DNA from: Limnoperna fortunei
Taxonomy: Eukaryota > Mollusca > Bivalvia > Mytilida > Modiolidae
NCBI GenBank assembly: GCA_944474755.1
Contig: OX104117.1
Coordinates: 64,471,522 to 64,535,521, forward strand
Direction: 5' to 3'
DNA: 64,000 nt
The position numbers and the translations under genes were made by a program. The notes beneath the pieces were generated by a model. The model saw only the letters and a program-made list of their open reading frames with translations. It was not told the origin of the DNA and searched no databases. Of this stretch, positions 35,965 through 47,489 are shown one piece after another. Every line of letters starts with the position of its first letter. Positions within the stretch are counted from its first letter, which is position 1.

Positions 35965-36275
35965 CTAGGATCTATCATCGTCCTGAAAATACGACATATA
36001 TTCGATGTTTTTGTGAGTTCGATGTTTTATATTATAATGCGTTCCAGGTTTTCGAGAGTTATGTGGGTCTTGCGCTTTGTAAAGCCACACAAACGATGAC
36101 GTAAAACACAGAAATACACAAATCCATGCCAATACAAACGACCAACCAAAACTGTACGTCCTAGATTCATTTAGGATATTTCTATATGGTATTAAATAGC
36201 CGCTCAGAAGTTCTGACTTCCGTAGAATATGACATTTTCCATGAAATAAGGCGATTGCTAAGGTAAGGAGCAAAC
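35965..36275 (-). CDS. Claudin-like last exon
   Basis: Acceptor ATGTATGTTTCAG on the minus strand. Completes Gly with GT, then LLLTLAIALFHGKC, the last membrane segment and the tail, ending in a stop. Apparent upstream codons (MYVS) are intron. Confidence 0.78.
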
Positions 36276-39200
36276 CTGAAACATACATTTAAAATGACTG
36301 GTTATGAGTGTGTTTTACCAAACGAATGTATAAAATAAAAAGGTAAATCTAATTTTCAATAAGAAGACAATTTTGTACTTGTTTGTACTTTTTATCAACT
36401 AATTGTAGCGCACTGTAAACTGATTTTTAATTCGTACTTCTAAATATTTAAGTGCATGTGTGCAGATGCAAATATCCTGTGCTCAACGTTTTAATCCGTA
36501 GCCAATATTATTTCCAGTATTCTCCTGTAACTAACACGAAGCTGCTGTAATACAAGAAGACATATCTACTTAGGTCCATTGCAACAGAAAATGGTTGAAT
36601 CCAATAATGAGCGTAGTACAGAACAGAGAATGACCGAAAGTCTTTCGATAATATAAAATACACAAAAAAGCTATGAAATTGTGAAAGTCATTCGATGGAA
36701 AAGGGCATTCGATAGTATAGCAGACACAGAACATGCAGATGAGTAGGATTGCGAGACATTCGATCGTTTAGGAGAGACAAAACAGCTGAGAACGACCGGG
36801 AGTCATTGTATACCACTAAGTGACAAAACCGCAGAGAATGACCGGAAGTCAGTGTATACCATTAAGCCATTGAGAGAAGCAGACATTTGAAAGATTCTCC
36901 TATCCTACAATTAGTAATTTTAAGACTGACTGGGTCAAATCTCGAGTACCGGTCAAATGACAAAAAAATTTGCTGCATATCTCTCCTTGTCAATAAATTC
37001 TGGGGTTGTATTAACGTCACTTTACCTTAAGAGCTATGGAAGACTTATGGGCATCGTGATTTTTTACTGTCGAGAAGTTATTTTTAAAAGATTGAACACA
37101 TTAAAAAGAAATTACAATTCCATAGTGGCGCCCGTATTTTTAACGCTTCAAATTAAGACAGCGTTGTTCCTTGATGGGGGATAGTCTTTTAGTTACCGGT
37201 ATATTCAAAGCTGATTTTCACTGCAATAGACAATTGACGTCATCAAGACATTATTATCAAGAAATAAAATTTGACAGAAAAAGAATTAAGTTGATACGAG
37301 AGTGGTTCCCATGGCAACACTAACAAATATGTAACACACATAACAACATAAGTGCAGAAGATTGCTGGAAAGTACCATGTTCATTAAACATTGTAGTTAC
37401 AATGAAACACGTTCACACGTTTCCTTGAAATAATATAAATTTACCTTAAGAGCATGGGGCATTAAGAGCCTTTTTCAGTCCCATTATTTGGCAAAATATT
37501 AAAAGTCTTATTCCAATGTTCAGACTTTGCAAAATGAATAAGTAGAAATGCCTGTTTAATATTATGCAATCATTTTAAAAGTCTTTCTTAAATTAACCTC
37601 AATAATGACTTCACGGTAGGCTGAAAGCATCAATTTCGGAGAAAAATGTTAAATATGCAGTGTTTATATAACTAAACTTCATAAAAAGGTATCCCCACAT
37701 CCTAGGATAAAAAAATATTCAACATATATACTCTTTATGATGATAAAAACATATTGTTCAATTATGGTTTTGATCCAAGCATGTGGGGGTACTTAATTGT
37801 TTAAAACGGGCTTGATTTTTGTTAAAATTTAACGATTTTGTCAAATCCCTTATTTTGACCCCATTTCATGACCTCATATAGCCTTTTATATTTATAAAGT
37901 CTACATATTTGGTAGAGGATACTATTATTAAGACATATTTCTGTTTTACAACAAAGTTTAAACTGATTATTTGAGATTTCAAATTTTGGACCAATTTGGG
38001 CCCTTAATGCACCTCCTCCTTTAACTAAACATTTTTTGGAAAAATTAAATAACTGTCAAAACTTATGTTCCAGCATACTTTTGTTGTTTTATTTATTCTT
38101 CCACACACTACGCCAGACTGTCTGCTAATGATCATTCTTGATATTTTTATTGTTTTCAAAATACATTTAGGATTTGCTTATGCCTTACTGATTCTTAATA
38201 CTTACCTGCGGTTAAAGAACAAATGGAAGCCCAAACAAACATTTTAAGATTTTTTCCCAGAAGGCCATTTGCCCCTAACAACAATCCTATTACCATGGAT
38301 ACCGTACTCAGTAATGCAAAGGCACAGGCTGCACGCTCTAAATCTGCAATCAAATAACAAACAATACATATATTTTTTCTAGAGAAATTTCTGCGTTCGT
38401 GTTGTTTTTAATTGGTTAAAATTTTTTTTTTCCTTTACATGTTGTACCGGGGACCTCGGTGGCCGAGTGGTTAAGGTAGTTCGTCTACAAATGATCACGT
38501 GGTCTGTCAACACTAAGGTTGCGGGTTCGCGTCTTGTAAAGTCTAATCAATTGTCAGGATTGCCAGTTTTCCTACTGAAGGTCGACCTTTGGTGGTTTTC
38601 GCTAAAAGTGGGGTTAAACACCATTCAAACAAAACAAACAAGTACATGTATTTTTAAGTATCTTTATGTTATTTTTAAGATAATATTACTTTCTTGTGCT
38701 GTTTGAAGATTTGAATTCAAATTTACAAGTAACAGTTCGTTTAGTAAATGGCTTGTCTGTAAGAAATAAAACTATCTTATAACGAAGTTGAGAATACAAT
38801 TTTCCAAAACGTTCAGATACTCGTGCGATATACTACATCATAAATACTGACACTTCTCTCTGTCTTTATATTATACAATAAAGATAATGGTTCCACATGG
38901 AAACGAATTTCGATTAATATTTTCAGTATTGAGTGACAGGTTATCATCTTGTCAAGGCATGTACATTTCAAATGCCGAGCATATAATCTCTCAACATGGC
39001 TCTACTAATGCTAACTGGAGACGAATCAGATTTTTTTATTATTTTAGAGATAACATCAATGTGTCGAATTTTTTTTTAATCATACGCATTCAATAGTTTT
39101 CATATTTGAATTTAATGTGAAATTAAAATGAGTTTTATATCAAATAATACGGGATTTTCACCTGAATTGATCAGTTACATGAATATCACGTGATTTTTAT

Positions 39201-40483
39201 CATCATAATTCTTACTTAAGGTGAAATTCACGTGGTAAACAGGATATCAGTAAAGGAATGGTTACCTATGAGACCAATGTTTTTCGTGAATTCTCGACTA
39301 TTTACATGTAGTACAGTGAAAGCATCGACTAACCGGTTTTTGACATGAATTTCCAGATTTTTATATTATTCACAATACTACTTTCTCTAGTGGCTGATTT
39401 AGTCAAATGTTTGGTTTACAGTTTGATACGAAATGTCTGTTTCGTAAGTTTTCAGATGCAAATGAATCTGTGTCAACACTGAAATTGCGGGTTCGAGTCT
39501 CACTGGGGCAGGATGCACTCGACTCTAATCTTAGTTGACAAGGATTGTCAGTTTCCTACCTAAGCTCGGGGTTTTTCGCCGGCTTCCTCACACAATAAAA
39601 ACTGGACATTGTGATATAACTGAAAAATTACTGAAAGTGGCGTTAAACAACATTCAAACAAACGAAACCAAATGGGTCTGTTAACTCAAGTAATGAATAG
39701 GTCTTTCGTCGTCCCTATCTTGTCCCCGAAAGGAATATTGTGCGGACTGAATAGATAAACCAATATAAAGGCAAGATATATGTGGCACTGTTCAATGTTG
39801 ACATTGGCATAAACACGCAATAAGCTATATACAATTTTGCTGATTTGTTTCATGCCGTTTAAAACTGTACTAAAAACACAGTGTTGTCTTTTAGATTGTA
39901 CTGATACAAATACTTATTCCATACAGTACTGATACAAATATTTATTCCATACAGTACTGATACAAATATTGCGTTTCAGACTGTACTGATACAATAGTGC
40001 CTTTCCGATTGTACTGATACCATTATTGCTTTTCAGACTGTACCGATACAATATTGTCTTTCAAAATGTAGATACAATACTGCCTTTCAGATTGTACTAA
40101 CTCAACTACTGCCTTTCTGATTGTTATGACAGAAATAATGGATTTCCCATGTAGATTGAACCGACACAGTATTGCCTTTAAGATGTTGGCTGTACTGATA
40201 CCTTTCAGATTGTACTGTTACAAATATTTCCTTTAAGATGAAAACTTAACTGACCTCACACTTATCACTTATATCGCCATGTGCATGATGATAACTGCAT
40301 AGAAAATAACATCGGCCAGCATCAGAAGTCATCATTGGTTTCTATGAAAAGCAAACAATGTAAACATCATTGACTTACGAGCAATGTTTGTGGAATGCTG
40401 GGAGGCGGGTAATTCTCGTCCACTGAGATATTCGCACTTGCTGGTCCTGACGTTGGCTATTGAGAGACGAAGCCGTACTCCTT
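35965..40483 (-). CDS. Claudin/PMP22-like tetraspan membrane protein, 3' three exons
   Basis: Minus-strand join of exons 40483-40379, 38343-38206 and 36275-35965, all with GT-AG introns and matching phases (1 and 1). This gives about 184 residues ending at a TAA stop. Three hydrophobic segments are visible: AACAFALLSTVSMVIGLLL, then a segment across the last junction (SLTAGLLLTLAIALF), then SFVLAWICVFLCFTSSFVW. Together with LERAACAFALLS after an extracellular loop, this is the layout of segments 2-4 of the claudin/PMP22/EMP superfamily, which form junctions or regulate membrane partners. The cytoplasmic tail is about 35 residues, rich in His, Asn and Arg and ending DDDRS. The exon with the start codon, first membrane segment and W-GLW-C-C signature was not found, so the protein is partial here. 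The specific subfamily is not assigned. Confidence 0.7.
36632..36885. repeat. Degenerate tandem repeat, ~45-55 bp units
   Basis: About five imperfect units sharing CAGAGAATGACCGGAAGTCA-like and CATTCGAT or GTATACCA(T/C)TAAG blocks. Lies in the last intron of the claudin-like gene. Confidence 0.5.
37450..38022. mobile_element. Possible MITE with GGGCATTAAG-like ends
   Basis: Left GGGGCATTAAGAGCC and right GGGCCCTTAATGCACC form imperfect terminal inverted repeats about 570 bp apart. The interior is AT-rich and non-coding. Boundaries are approximate. Confidence 0.45.
38206..38343 (-). CDS. Claudin-like penultimate exon
   Basis: 138 nt between TTTGATTGCAG and GTAAGT on the minus strand. Encodes LERAACAFALLSTVSMVIGL and KMFVWASICSLTAG: one membrane segment and the start of the next. 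Confidence 0.75.
38449..38641 (+). mobile_element. tRNA-derived SINE (copy 2)
   Basis: tRNA-like head GGTGGCCGAGTGGTTAAGG (A box) and GCGGGTTCGCGTC (B box), then a tail ending GGGGTTAAACACCATTCAAAC and CA-rich sequence. Shortened in the middle relative to other copies. Confidence 0.85.
39452..39670 (+). mobile_element. tRNA-derived SINE, head truncated (copy 3)
   Basis: Contains the B box GCGGGTTCGAGTCTC, GACTCTAATCTTAGTTGACA, the CTCGGGGTTTTTCGCCGGCT block, GATATAACTGAAAAATTACT and GTGGCGTTAAACAACATTC. The A box part is lost. Confidence 0.85.
39893..40245. repeat. Degenerate ~31-bp tandem repeat
   Basis: About ten units around (A/T)GTACTGATACAATATTGCCTT and TCAGATTG, strongly diverged. Lies in the claudin-like gene just beyond the exon at 40379-40483. 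Confidence 0.7.
40379..40483 (-). CDS. Claudin-like exon, extracellular loop
   Basis: 105 nt between TTATCTTTATAG and GTAAGTC on the minus strand. Phase 1 at its 3' end joins to the next exon as CAT (His). Encodes GVRLRLSIANVRTSKCEYLS and onward. Supported by phase and splice sites, less by recognisable motif. Confidence 0.55.
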
Positions 40484-41599
40484 CTATAAAGATAAAAATA
40501 TAGGTATATATACTTTACAACAACTTAAATACAGACTAACGCTCACTAATTGATACCCTTCGCTTCCCTTATGTCCACGACAAAGTCTATGTTTTTTCTA
40601 TGGGAAACCCAAATATCATTCCGATCAAAATGTTAAATACCACAACGCACAATGTGACAATAATTTGATGTAAGTTTTATCAAATTCCATTCAGTAGTGT
40701 AGGAGGAGTTGTGCATAAGAGAAAGTTGTAACGGACGGACGGAAAGACGAACACCCCAATCCCTAAATACCATCCTAGCAGGTGTATAATAATAAAATGT
40801 GCTAGTGTAAGCTGTTTATTAACAGCCACTGACACCTATAGTGTTAAATTAAAATATAAATCTACAGACCACAGTACGAAATTTACGGAAGATACCTCAG
40901 GAGTATTTAAACTTAATAAATCTTTGAATTTATCAAACGTTTGAAATTAATGGACGAATTCCAATTCGTTTTTGTTATATACGTAATTTGTTGGATTTAT
41001 GTATTGTCGTAGCTGTAGTTCTAAATGTTCTAAGTACCCCGGAGAGTTAAACCAACTAATTGGACTTAACTTTACAAGTGCGAGAAGGTCCCGTAGTGAA
41101 TATTTTAAAAGGGTATTGATTTTTAGAGTTTAATTTTATAACAAGAAATTGAATAATTTAACACTTCTAAAATTACGTAAAATTTTACAAATTTGAGGTT
41201 TCAAAGTACAGAAGTACCAGTCGAATATGGTAGAATTTGTACAAAAATATTGAAGTGTTATCAATGACAACAGAATATTAATTGTTTGTCGTTTTGGTGT
41301 CCGTTATACTAGACAGTCTTTGATGACAAGATATAAATGTTTGTCGTAACGATGGTTTCTGGGCCCGTCATACAAAAAAAAGTTCTTCGATAACATATGG
41401 TATAAATTTTTGTTGTTGATTTTTTTGTTCGGTAAACAGGAAAGTGCTTGAGAACAGAATATGAATGTTTGTCGTAGATTTTGGTACGAGGGGGGGGGGG
41501 TGGACGAGAATGTCTAAGACAACACAATATGAATGTGTGTTGCGGATTTTTTGTTTGTTGTTGTTTTACAGGTATAATAGAAACTGATTAGATATTTAT

Positions 41600-42208
41600 T
41601 ATGCTTCTTACCTACCTGATATGAAATAATATTCTAAAGTTTCATTTAAATAAAATGCAAACTTTTAAAGTTATTTTATGGAAACTTCGCATTTTTGGCA
41701 ACTGTGACATTGGCTTTTGACAGAATTCCTCCAGAATCAAAAGGCTTCTTACCAACTTGATATTTAACAATATCCCAACGCTTCATTGAATTCTGATGTA
41801 ATCTTTTGAGTTAATGTCCGGAAACAACTTTTTTGAAAACATTTGTAACTTTTTTGTCCACAGTGACCTTGACCTTTGCCAGAATTCCTCCAGAATCAAT
41901 AGGTTTCTTACCCACCTGATATGAAACAATATCACACAGTGTCATTGAAATCGGATGCAAACTTTTTGAGTTAATGTCCGGAAACATTTTTTTGGTTAAA
42001 ATTTGCAAAGTTTTTTGTCGACTGTGACCTCGACCTTAGACAGAATTCCTCCAGAAGCAATAGGATTTTTATCCACATATTTTGTTACAATATCCCCTAG
42101 TTTCATTGAAATATGATGCAAGCTATTTGAAATATTATCCGGAAACCAAATTTGTACGGACGGACATGAGGACCACTATATACCCCGACTGTGAGTGGTA
42201 TAAAAAAT
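41600..42208. repeat. Four ~150-bp tandem units with GGACGGAC/GTATAAAAA end
   Basis: Units share GTGACCTTGACCTTTG, CAGAATTCCTCCAGAATCAA, CTTACCCACCTGATATGAAA and GAGTTAATGTCCGGAAAC. The block ends with ACGGACGGAC and a small hairpin-like TATACCCC...GTGGTATAAAAA. Tandem cores followed by a conserved end are typical of Helitron-derived non-autonomous elements in bivalves, but class is inference. Confidence 0.7.
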
Positions 42209-43708
42209 AATGTTCTCTATGATTATTTCTGGGGGTTAAAAATATAACACACCATATACCATGCACAAAAGCACATAATCAATATTCAATAAAACTGTTT
42301 TATATATAGTCGAGCAATTATAAACAGTTAAGTGATGAAAGAACTGATTTTGAAATGGATTTTTATAGATTTGATATTAATTAACAAAAAACAATGTCGA
42401 ATTTATTGCACTTAATTACTTCTAAATAACCAAATTCCCTGATTTTGTTATCGCATCACCCAAGATTTGTGTCTTGTTATATTGTGTGATGACACATTTC
42501 TGATCAGTACATATTTACCAAGCTAATATTCGTTTTAGAATTTAGATCATTACTACACAATAATAGATATAGTATTTCTTCTTGACTTTGTAAATAATTG
42601 TTTTCTTACGTGCTACTTTCGATTACGTTTTAAATTGATCGTTTATTTTTTTGTCCGCATCCTTTTTTCCTCCGAACACGATTAATCTTTTAGCTCTCTA
42701 ATGTCAAAGCTAACGCGGCCGATTTACAGATATGTTCGTTAAATTGAAAAATTCGTGAACCTGTCTTTAAAAAACGAATTAGAATTTGTAGTAAATTCTC
42801 TCTAATGTATCAATATTTATAATTATATTTTCGAAAAGGGTCTATGTTTTGCATTGAATATCTCAAGAGGAGATAATTCAAACACGAACAGATTTGTTTG
42901 CAATTTAATAAATGGCTACAAAACAGAACAAAAAATACTAAACCAAAATAATAGAAAGTACAAATACACAAACTAAAAAAGGTTTAACACTAAAATTATT
43001 GCTAATAATATAAAAGAATGAAATAGATATATTTTCTAGAGCAAGCTAGTAGTGAATAGAATAAAACCTCGACAGTTGTACAGAAAGTCAGACAAAACAA
43101 TAAGGACAGAGTCGTACAATTGTGTATTGCGCAGGTAGTACATTTCAGCTAAGTCAGATAATATTTACAAAACTGTAAAGCACGCAAACACTTGTGATGA
43201 ACGATGTCTATATTTTTAAAATCTTTCTGGCAGTTTTAAATATAACGGAAGTTCTTAATATTGCATACGTATAAGAGTTCGACATTTTCAATTAATACGT
43301 TATCAGCAGTCCAGACAATTTATGAAATCTTCGTCTATAAGAATCGTATAAATAAAAAAAAATGATTCAAATACGGTAAATAGAGCATCTAACACGTTTA
43401 GTAAGTCAACTCTATTTATCATTTTTTGTAAACTTGAGACCTATAATTAGATATCAAACGAAAATAACATAACTCAACGAAATTAACATTTTTTTAATTT
43501 CAATATCAATTTAAAGTTTATCAACAATCAGATAAATCCTTTTTATTACTAATTAATAAATGTAAAAGTTGCCACAACAAAACGTAATTAATTTCTTATA
43601 AAATGTTGGAGACCAAATACTATGTTAATATCTGAAATGTATTATAACAAACAATAAATTTCTGCTTTAAGGAAAGAGTTAAAGTATTTTATTATCATTG
43701 TCGCTAGA
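42209..43708. other. Intergenic, nothing recognised
   Basis: Very AT-rich, with no recognised repeat or coding signal. Confidence 0.5.
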
Positions 43709-43980
43709 GGGCTTTAATGGCGAAGTGGTTAAGGTAGTAAGTAATCAACTATCGATCAGGTGCATGTTAACACTGAGGTTCAAGTCTTACTACTGGCAGG
43801 GTGTGCTCGACTCTAATCTTGACACGGATTGCATGCCAATTTTTAAACGGTACTCCGGCTTCCTACTAAATAAAAAATGGACTCAAGATATAGTTGGGAA
43901 ATTGCCGAAATAAAACATAGACGTCACGATATAGCTGAAAAATCATAAAAGTGGCGTTAAACGTAATTCAACCAAACGAA
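43709..43980 (+). mobile_element. tRNA-derived SINE, full length (copy 4)
   Basis: Head with AATGGCGAAGTGGTTAAGG, degenerate B box GGTTCAAGTCTTAC, then GACTCTAATCTTGACA, TACTCCGGCTTCCTAC, and a tail with ATATAGCTGAAAAATCATAA and GTGGCGTTAAACGTAATTCA. Confidence 0.85.
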
Positions 43981-44934
43981 ACCATTTGTTGGTATCATAT
44001 CACAAAATGACTGATTCTTGATAGTGTCGAGCTTTAAAAAACGTGTTCTGCAAATCATTGTAAAAATTTGTATTTCTTTAAAAGGCTTATTCGTATTCGA
44101 TTTGGTCCATTTTATTACCCAATAACTGGCTGTCGTTATTAAAGCATGAAGATACGATGAAGTCTCTAGACGTCGATGTTGTACTATCTAATCATATCAT
44201 AAAAATAACGCCATCAACAAAATTTGCTCCAAAACTGAGAAAAGGAAGCAACTAAACACTTAATAACAAAATATTCCATGTCAATGAAAAATATCATAAA
44301 TCAATTCTGAAAAGAGAAAATAGAAAATACAAACAGCGTTTGCCTGAAATATGGCGTGTCAAGAACAATTTATTTCGTGTTACTAATATTATGAAAAAAC
44401 CGTAATATCCTATAATATACATCATTAGTGCAACTGAAACCAGATATTTGTACAAATTACCAAATTGATACAACTATCCATCATTTGACAAAGACATATT
44501 TATCATCTGGACATAGATTTTTTCTGATATAAATAAGCAATTTGATCTATTGTTGCCACCGTGATGGTCAACAAAAATTGAACCTGATAGATGGCTTATC
44601 GATGTGTTTTCCAAATTCGTCAATTGGAGGACTTAAACATGTTTGAGTTTCTACTGTTCCAATTTCGAAGATTTTTGGACAGTATTTTATGTTTGGCTTG
44701 CTGATTAAGGAACAAAAAACAATCCAATATCGGGATATTTATACCGTTATCAAGTATATAACCCAGACTTTAAGTTGTTAGCCCCTCTTCACCTTAAAAT
44801 GACTGAATTATGGAAATTTATATTTTATTATATCCGTTTAGCTCATCCTGGCTGAAATTTGTAAACAAAGTGGGGTGTTGATTTCACGCAATTTTATGGA
44901 CATAAATTAACAATAAAGGAAAAAGATGAAAATG

Positions 44935-44936
<2 letters not shown>

Positions 44937-44983
<47 letters not shown>
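44937..44983. repeat. (TTGA)n microsatellite
   Basis: Nearly 12 perfect copies. Similar short TTGA tracts sit at one end of family A copies at 4728 and 15529, so this may be a relic of one. Confidence 0.95.
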
Positions 44984-44986
<3 letters not shown>

Positions 44987-45887
44987 AACTTAAATTCTAC
45001 CTATTTTTTTCATTGTGAGATGAAATGATACGACCTTTCTACACTTTTGTTATCACTAATCGAAGATGTAAATGGATGTAGTAAGTGATCTATTCCTTAA
45101 AGTCACCAAGTAGAGAGAGCGTGTTTATAAAAGCTGTTATTTGCCCCTGATTAATGGTTAATGCCTAAAGATAGGTAAATGTGATTTGGATAGGTACTTT
45201 GACAACATTACAACGTTTATAACGTTTATCTATACGACATTTGTCGAGTTCTTTGTGGCTAATATTCGTATATGTTAATATTCATATATGTAAATACATG
45301 TAGTGCCAAAATATCATATTTATCATACATTTTTGCATGATCAGATATTTTAACCCATATAAGAAATGATATCCAGTCATGGAAAGACATATCTACAGCG
45401 GAACCTCATTTCTTATGGGTCTTTGTTATTGTGTCTTAACTTGGGTGTTTTTTTCACTTTTTCACTAGAAACCTTGACAATATTGGAATACACAGACTTC
45501 TAGCAAACGAAAATACTGACATTAATGAGACAATTTTTATCGCCTGACGCAGATCAGAAGCATAAATCAATATGATAAATGGATCCTTAAAATAAATACA
45601 TGATATTAAAACATGATCTATGTTTAAACATCATATATTATTTAAGACTATAACATAATTGAAAATACATAGATTTTCTGTACTTTAGCAAAGTGTTATA
45701 GAGATTTATATATATGAAAAAATTCGTTTAAAGTTAGTATGTGTTGTTCAAGCCAGATCAAACAGTTTTCTTTGTAATACGACCTGATTTTGATAAACTG
45801 GCATCCCCCTCTCTTGGAGAGTAGCACGCTAATTGCATGACAAAGACACCTTTCATTCATGGTATTAATATATCTTACTTTATGAAC

Positions 45888-46395
45888 CTCTGGTGAGAGG
45901 TAGTGCTTTTAAGCTCAAGAGTAAGCCTTTGGCAGGAGATGTCGTGGCAAGGCCAAGCTTTTACTTCTCTGGAGAGAGGAGTGTGGCGAGCCCAGTTTTT
46001 ACATCTCTGGAGAGAGGAGTGTGGCTAATCCCATTTTCATAAGCCTCGGAAAACAAGTAGTGTTGCAGAACCCAGCTTTATAATCTTCTGGAGAGGTAGT
46101 TAGGCACAGCCCATCTTTATAACCATTCGGAGAAAAGAAGTGTGGCAGAACCCAATTTATAAGCCACTGAGCAGAGGTATTCTGGAAGCGCCCAACTTTA
46201 TAAGCATGTGGTGAGATTTAGTGTGGCAGATCCCAACTTAATAATCCTCTAAGGAGGGTCCTGTGGCAGGGCCCAACTTAATAAGCGTTTAGAAAGAGTT
46301 AGTGTGACAGAGCCTAACTTTATATGCCTCTGGAAAAAGGTAACTTGTGGCTGAACCCAACTTTATACGACTGGAGAGATGTTATGTAGCAGAGT
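45888..46395. repeat. Degenerate ~47-bp tandem repeat, about 11 copies
   Basis: Consensus near CTCTGGAGAGAGGTAGTGTG then GCAGAGCCCAACTTTATAAG. Units differ by substitutions and small indels, indicating an old array. Confidence 0.8.
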
Positions 46396-46629
46396 ATATT
46401 TCATATATTTGTGTCCTAAATGGCCGACAAGTCCTGCAACTCAAATGTTACGTTGTTAAAAAAGTTTTAATATTAAGATATGTCCTATTAGAATCGAAAT
46501 AATTCATTGGGGCCATAATATATACTGATTTTACCACGGGTTTGCTCTTTACTCATTCTTCAGTTAAGTATGTAGATTAAGTAAAGATTAAGTCAGAAAT
46601 GTGATTTTGACGTAAAAGCATGTGTAAGA

Positions 46630-46773
46630 TTATGCTTCTTCTTGAACTATGGGAAAAGTTTTCGTTTTGGGCCGAACATCAAGCTTGTTAATAACCGTAC
46701 GAAGCCGGTCTGCAATGGGGATCAAGTGTCTATCCTTAGTCATTGTATATCCCTTTTCGGTCCGCAGTAAACA
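46630..46773 (-). other. Short coding-like segment, unrecognised
   Basis: On the minus strand 47 codons run from after an in-frame TAA to a TAA at 46630-46632. They include MTKDRHLIPIADRLRTVINK and KTKTFPIVQEEA. Residue use is protein-like (Arg, Lys, Ile, Pro, Asp mixed) and base composition is less AT-rich than the flanks. I see no convincing splice acceptor upstream. It could be a retrocopied or transposon-borne fragment, or chance. Confidence 0.3.
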
Positions 46774-47333
46774 TTAAATAATTGGAACATAGTGTACATG
46801 TATGTTCTTGTCCTGAATATAGGAGAACAGTGATCCTCGTATCAATTATTCAATAATTCTAAATATGATTTGCATATTTAGAAATACGTTTATTTGATTG
46901 GTCTAGATTACTTCCGGTTGAGGTTTTTAACGAAATATATTTTTTGATAAATGAAGTTAACTCCATTTATTTTAGGATAAACGACGTTGACCGAACTATT
47001 TTTAGCGTAACCAATGTAAACAAAGATGGCGGCTTTCAATATCGAAAGTAGCGATCAACTTTAAAAATATTTGTTTGATGAATTATCATTAATGATTTGT
47101 TAAATTTAAAACTTTCCTTGTGTTCGATACAGAAAATAAGGTTACAGATTGATATAAAACTAAAAATTGTGTTTATTAAAATCAGAAAATGGTTTTATGG
47201 AAATAATCGTACGTTTAAAAATAAACAAAATATTCATACGTTCAGTCAATCCCGCTACCAAATACACAAGAAATATGAAGTTGAGAAACACGTTAGATAA
47301 ATTAATTTCTTAATGCAATTTTAAAGAATTATA

Positions 47334-47489
47334 AGGATTAAACACCGTTTTCAATGGATTTATCGGTATATCAACAAGACCAACTCACTCACAAACATAT
47401 CATAAAAGTCCTTCGGACTTTTATTTGTTTGTGAGTGAGTTGGTCTTGTTGATATACCGATAAATCCATTGAAAACGGTGTTTAATCCT
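47334..47489. mobile_element. Near-perfect 156-bp hairpin (MITE-like)
   Basis: Arms of about 70 bp are complementary: AGGATTAAACACCGTTTTCA and onward pairs with the matching TGAAAACGGTGTTTAATCCT. One small bulge occurs before the terminal AAAAGTCC-TTC-GGACTTTT loop. Flanks are ATA on both sides. No coding capacity. Confidence 0.75.

Noticed and set aside
38449..38545. Functional tRNA gene
   Set aside because: The A and B boxes are present but the cloverleaf arms do not pair properly and the sequence continues into a SINE tail found in many copies.
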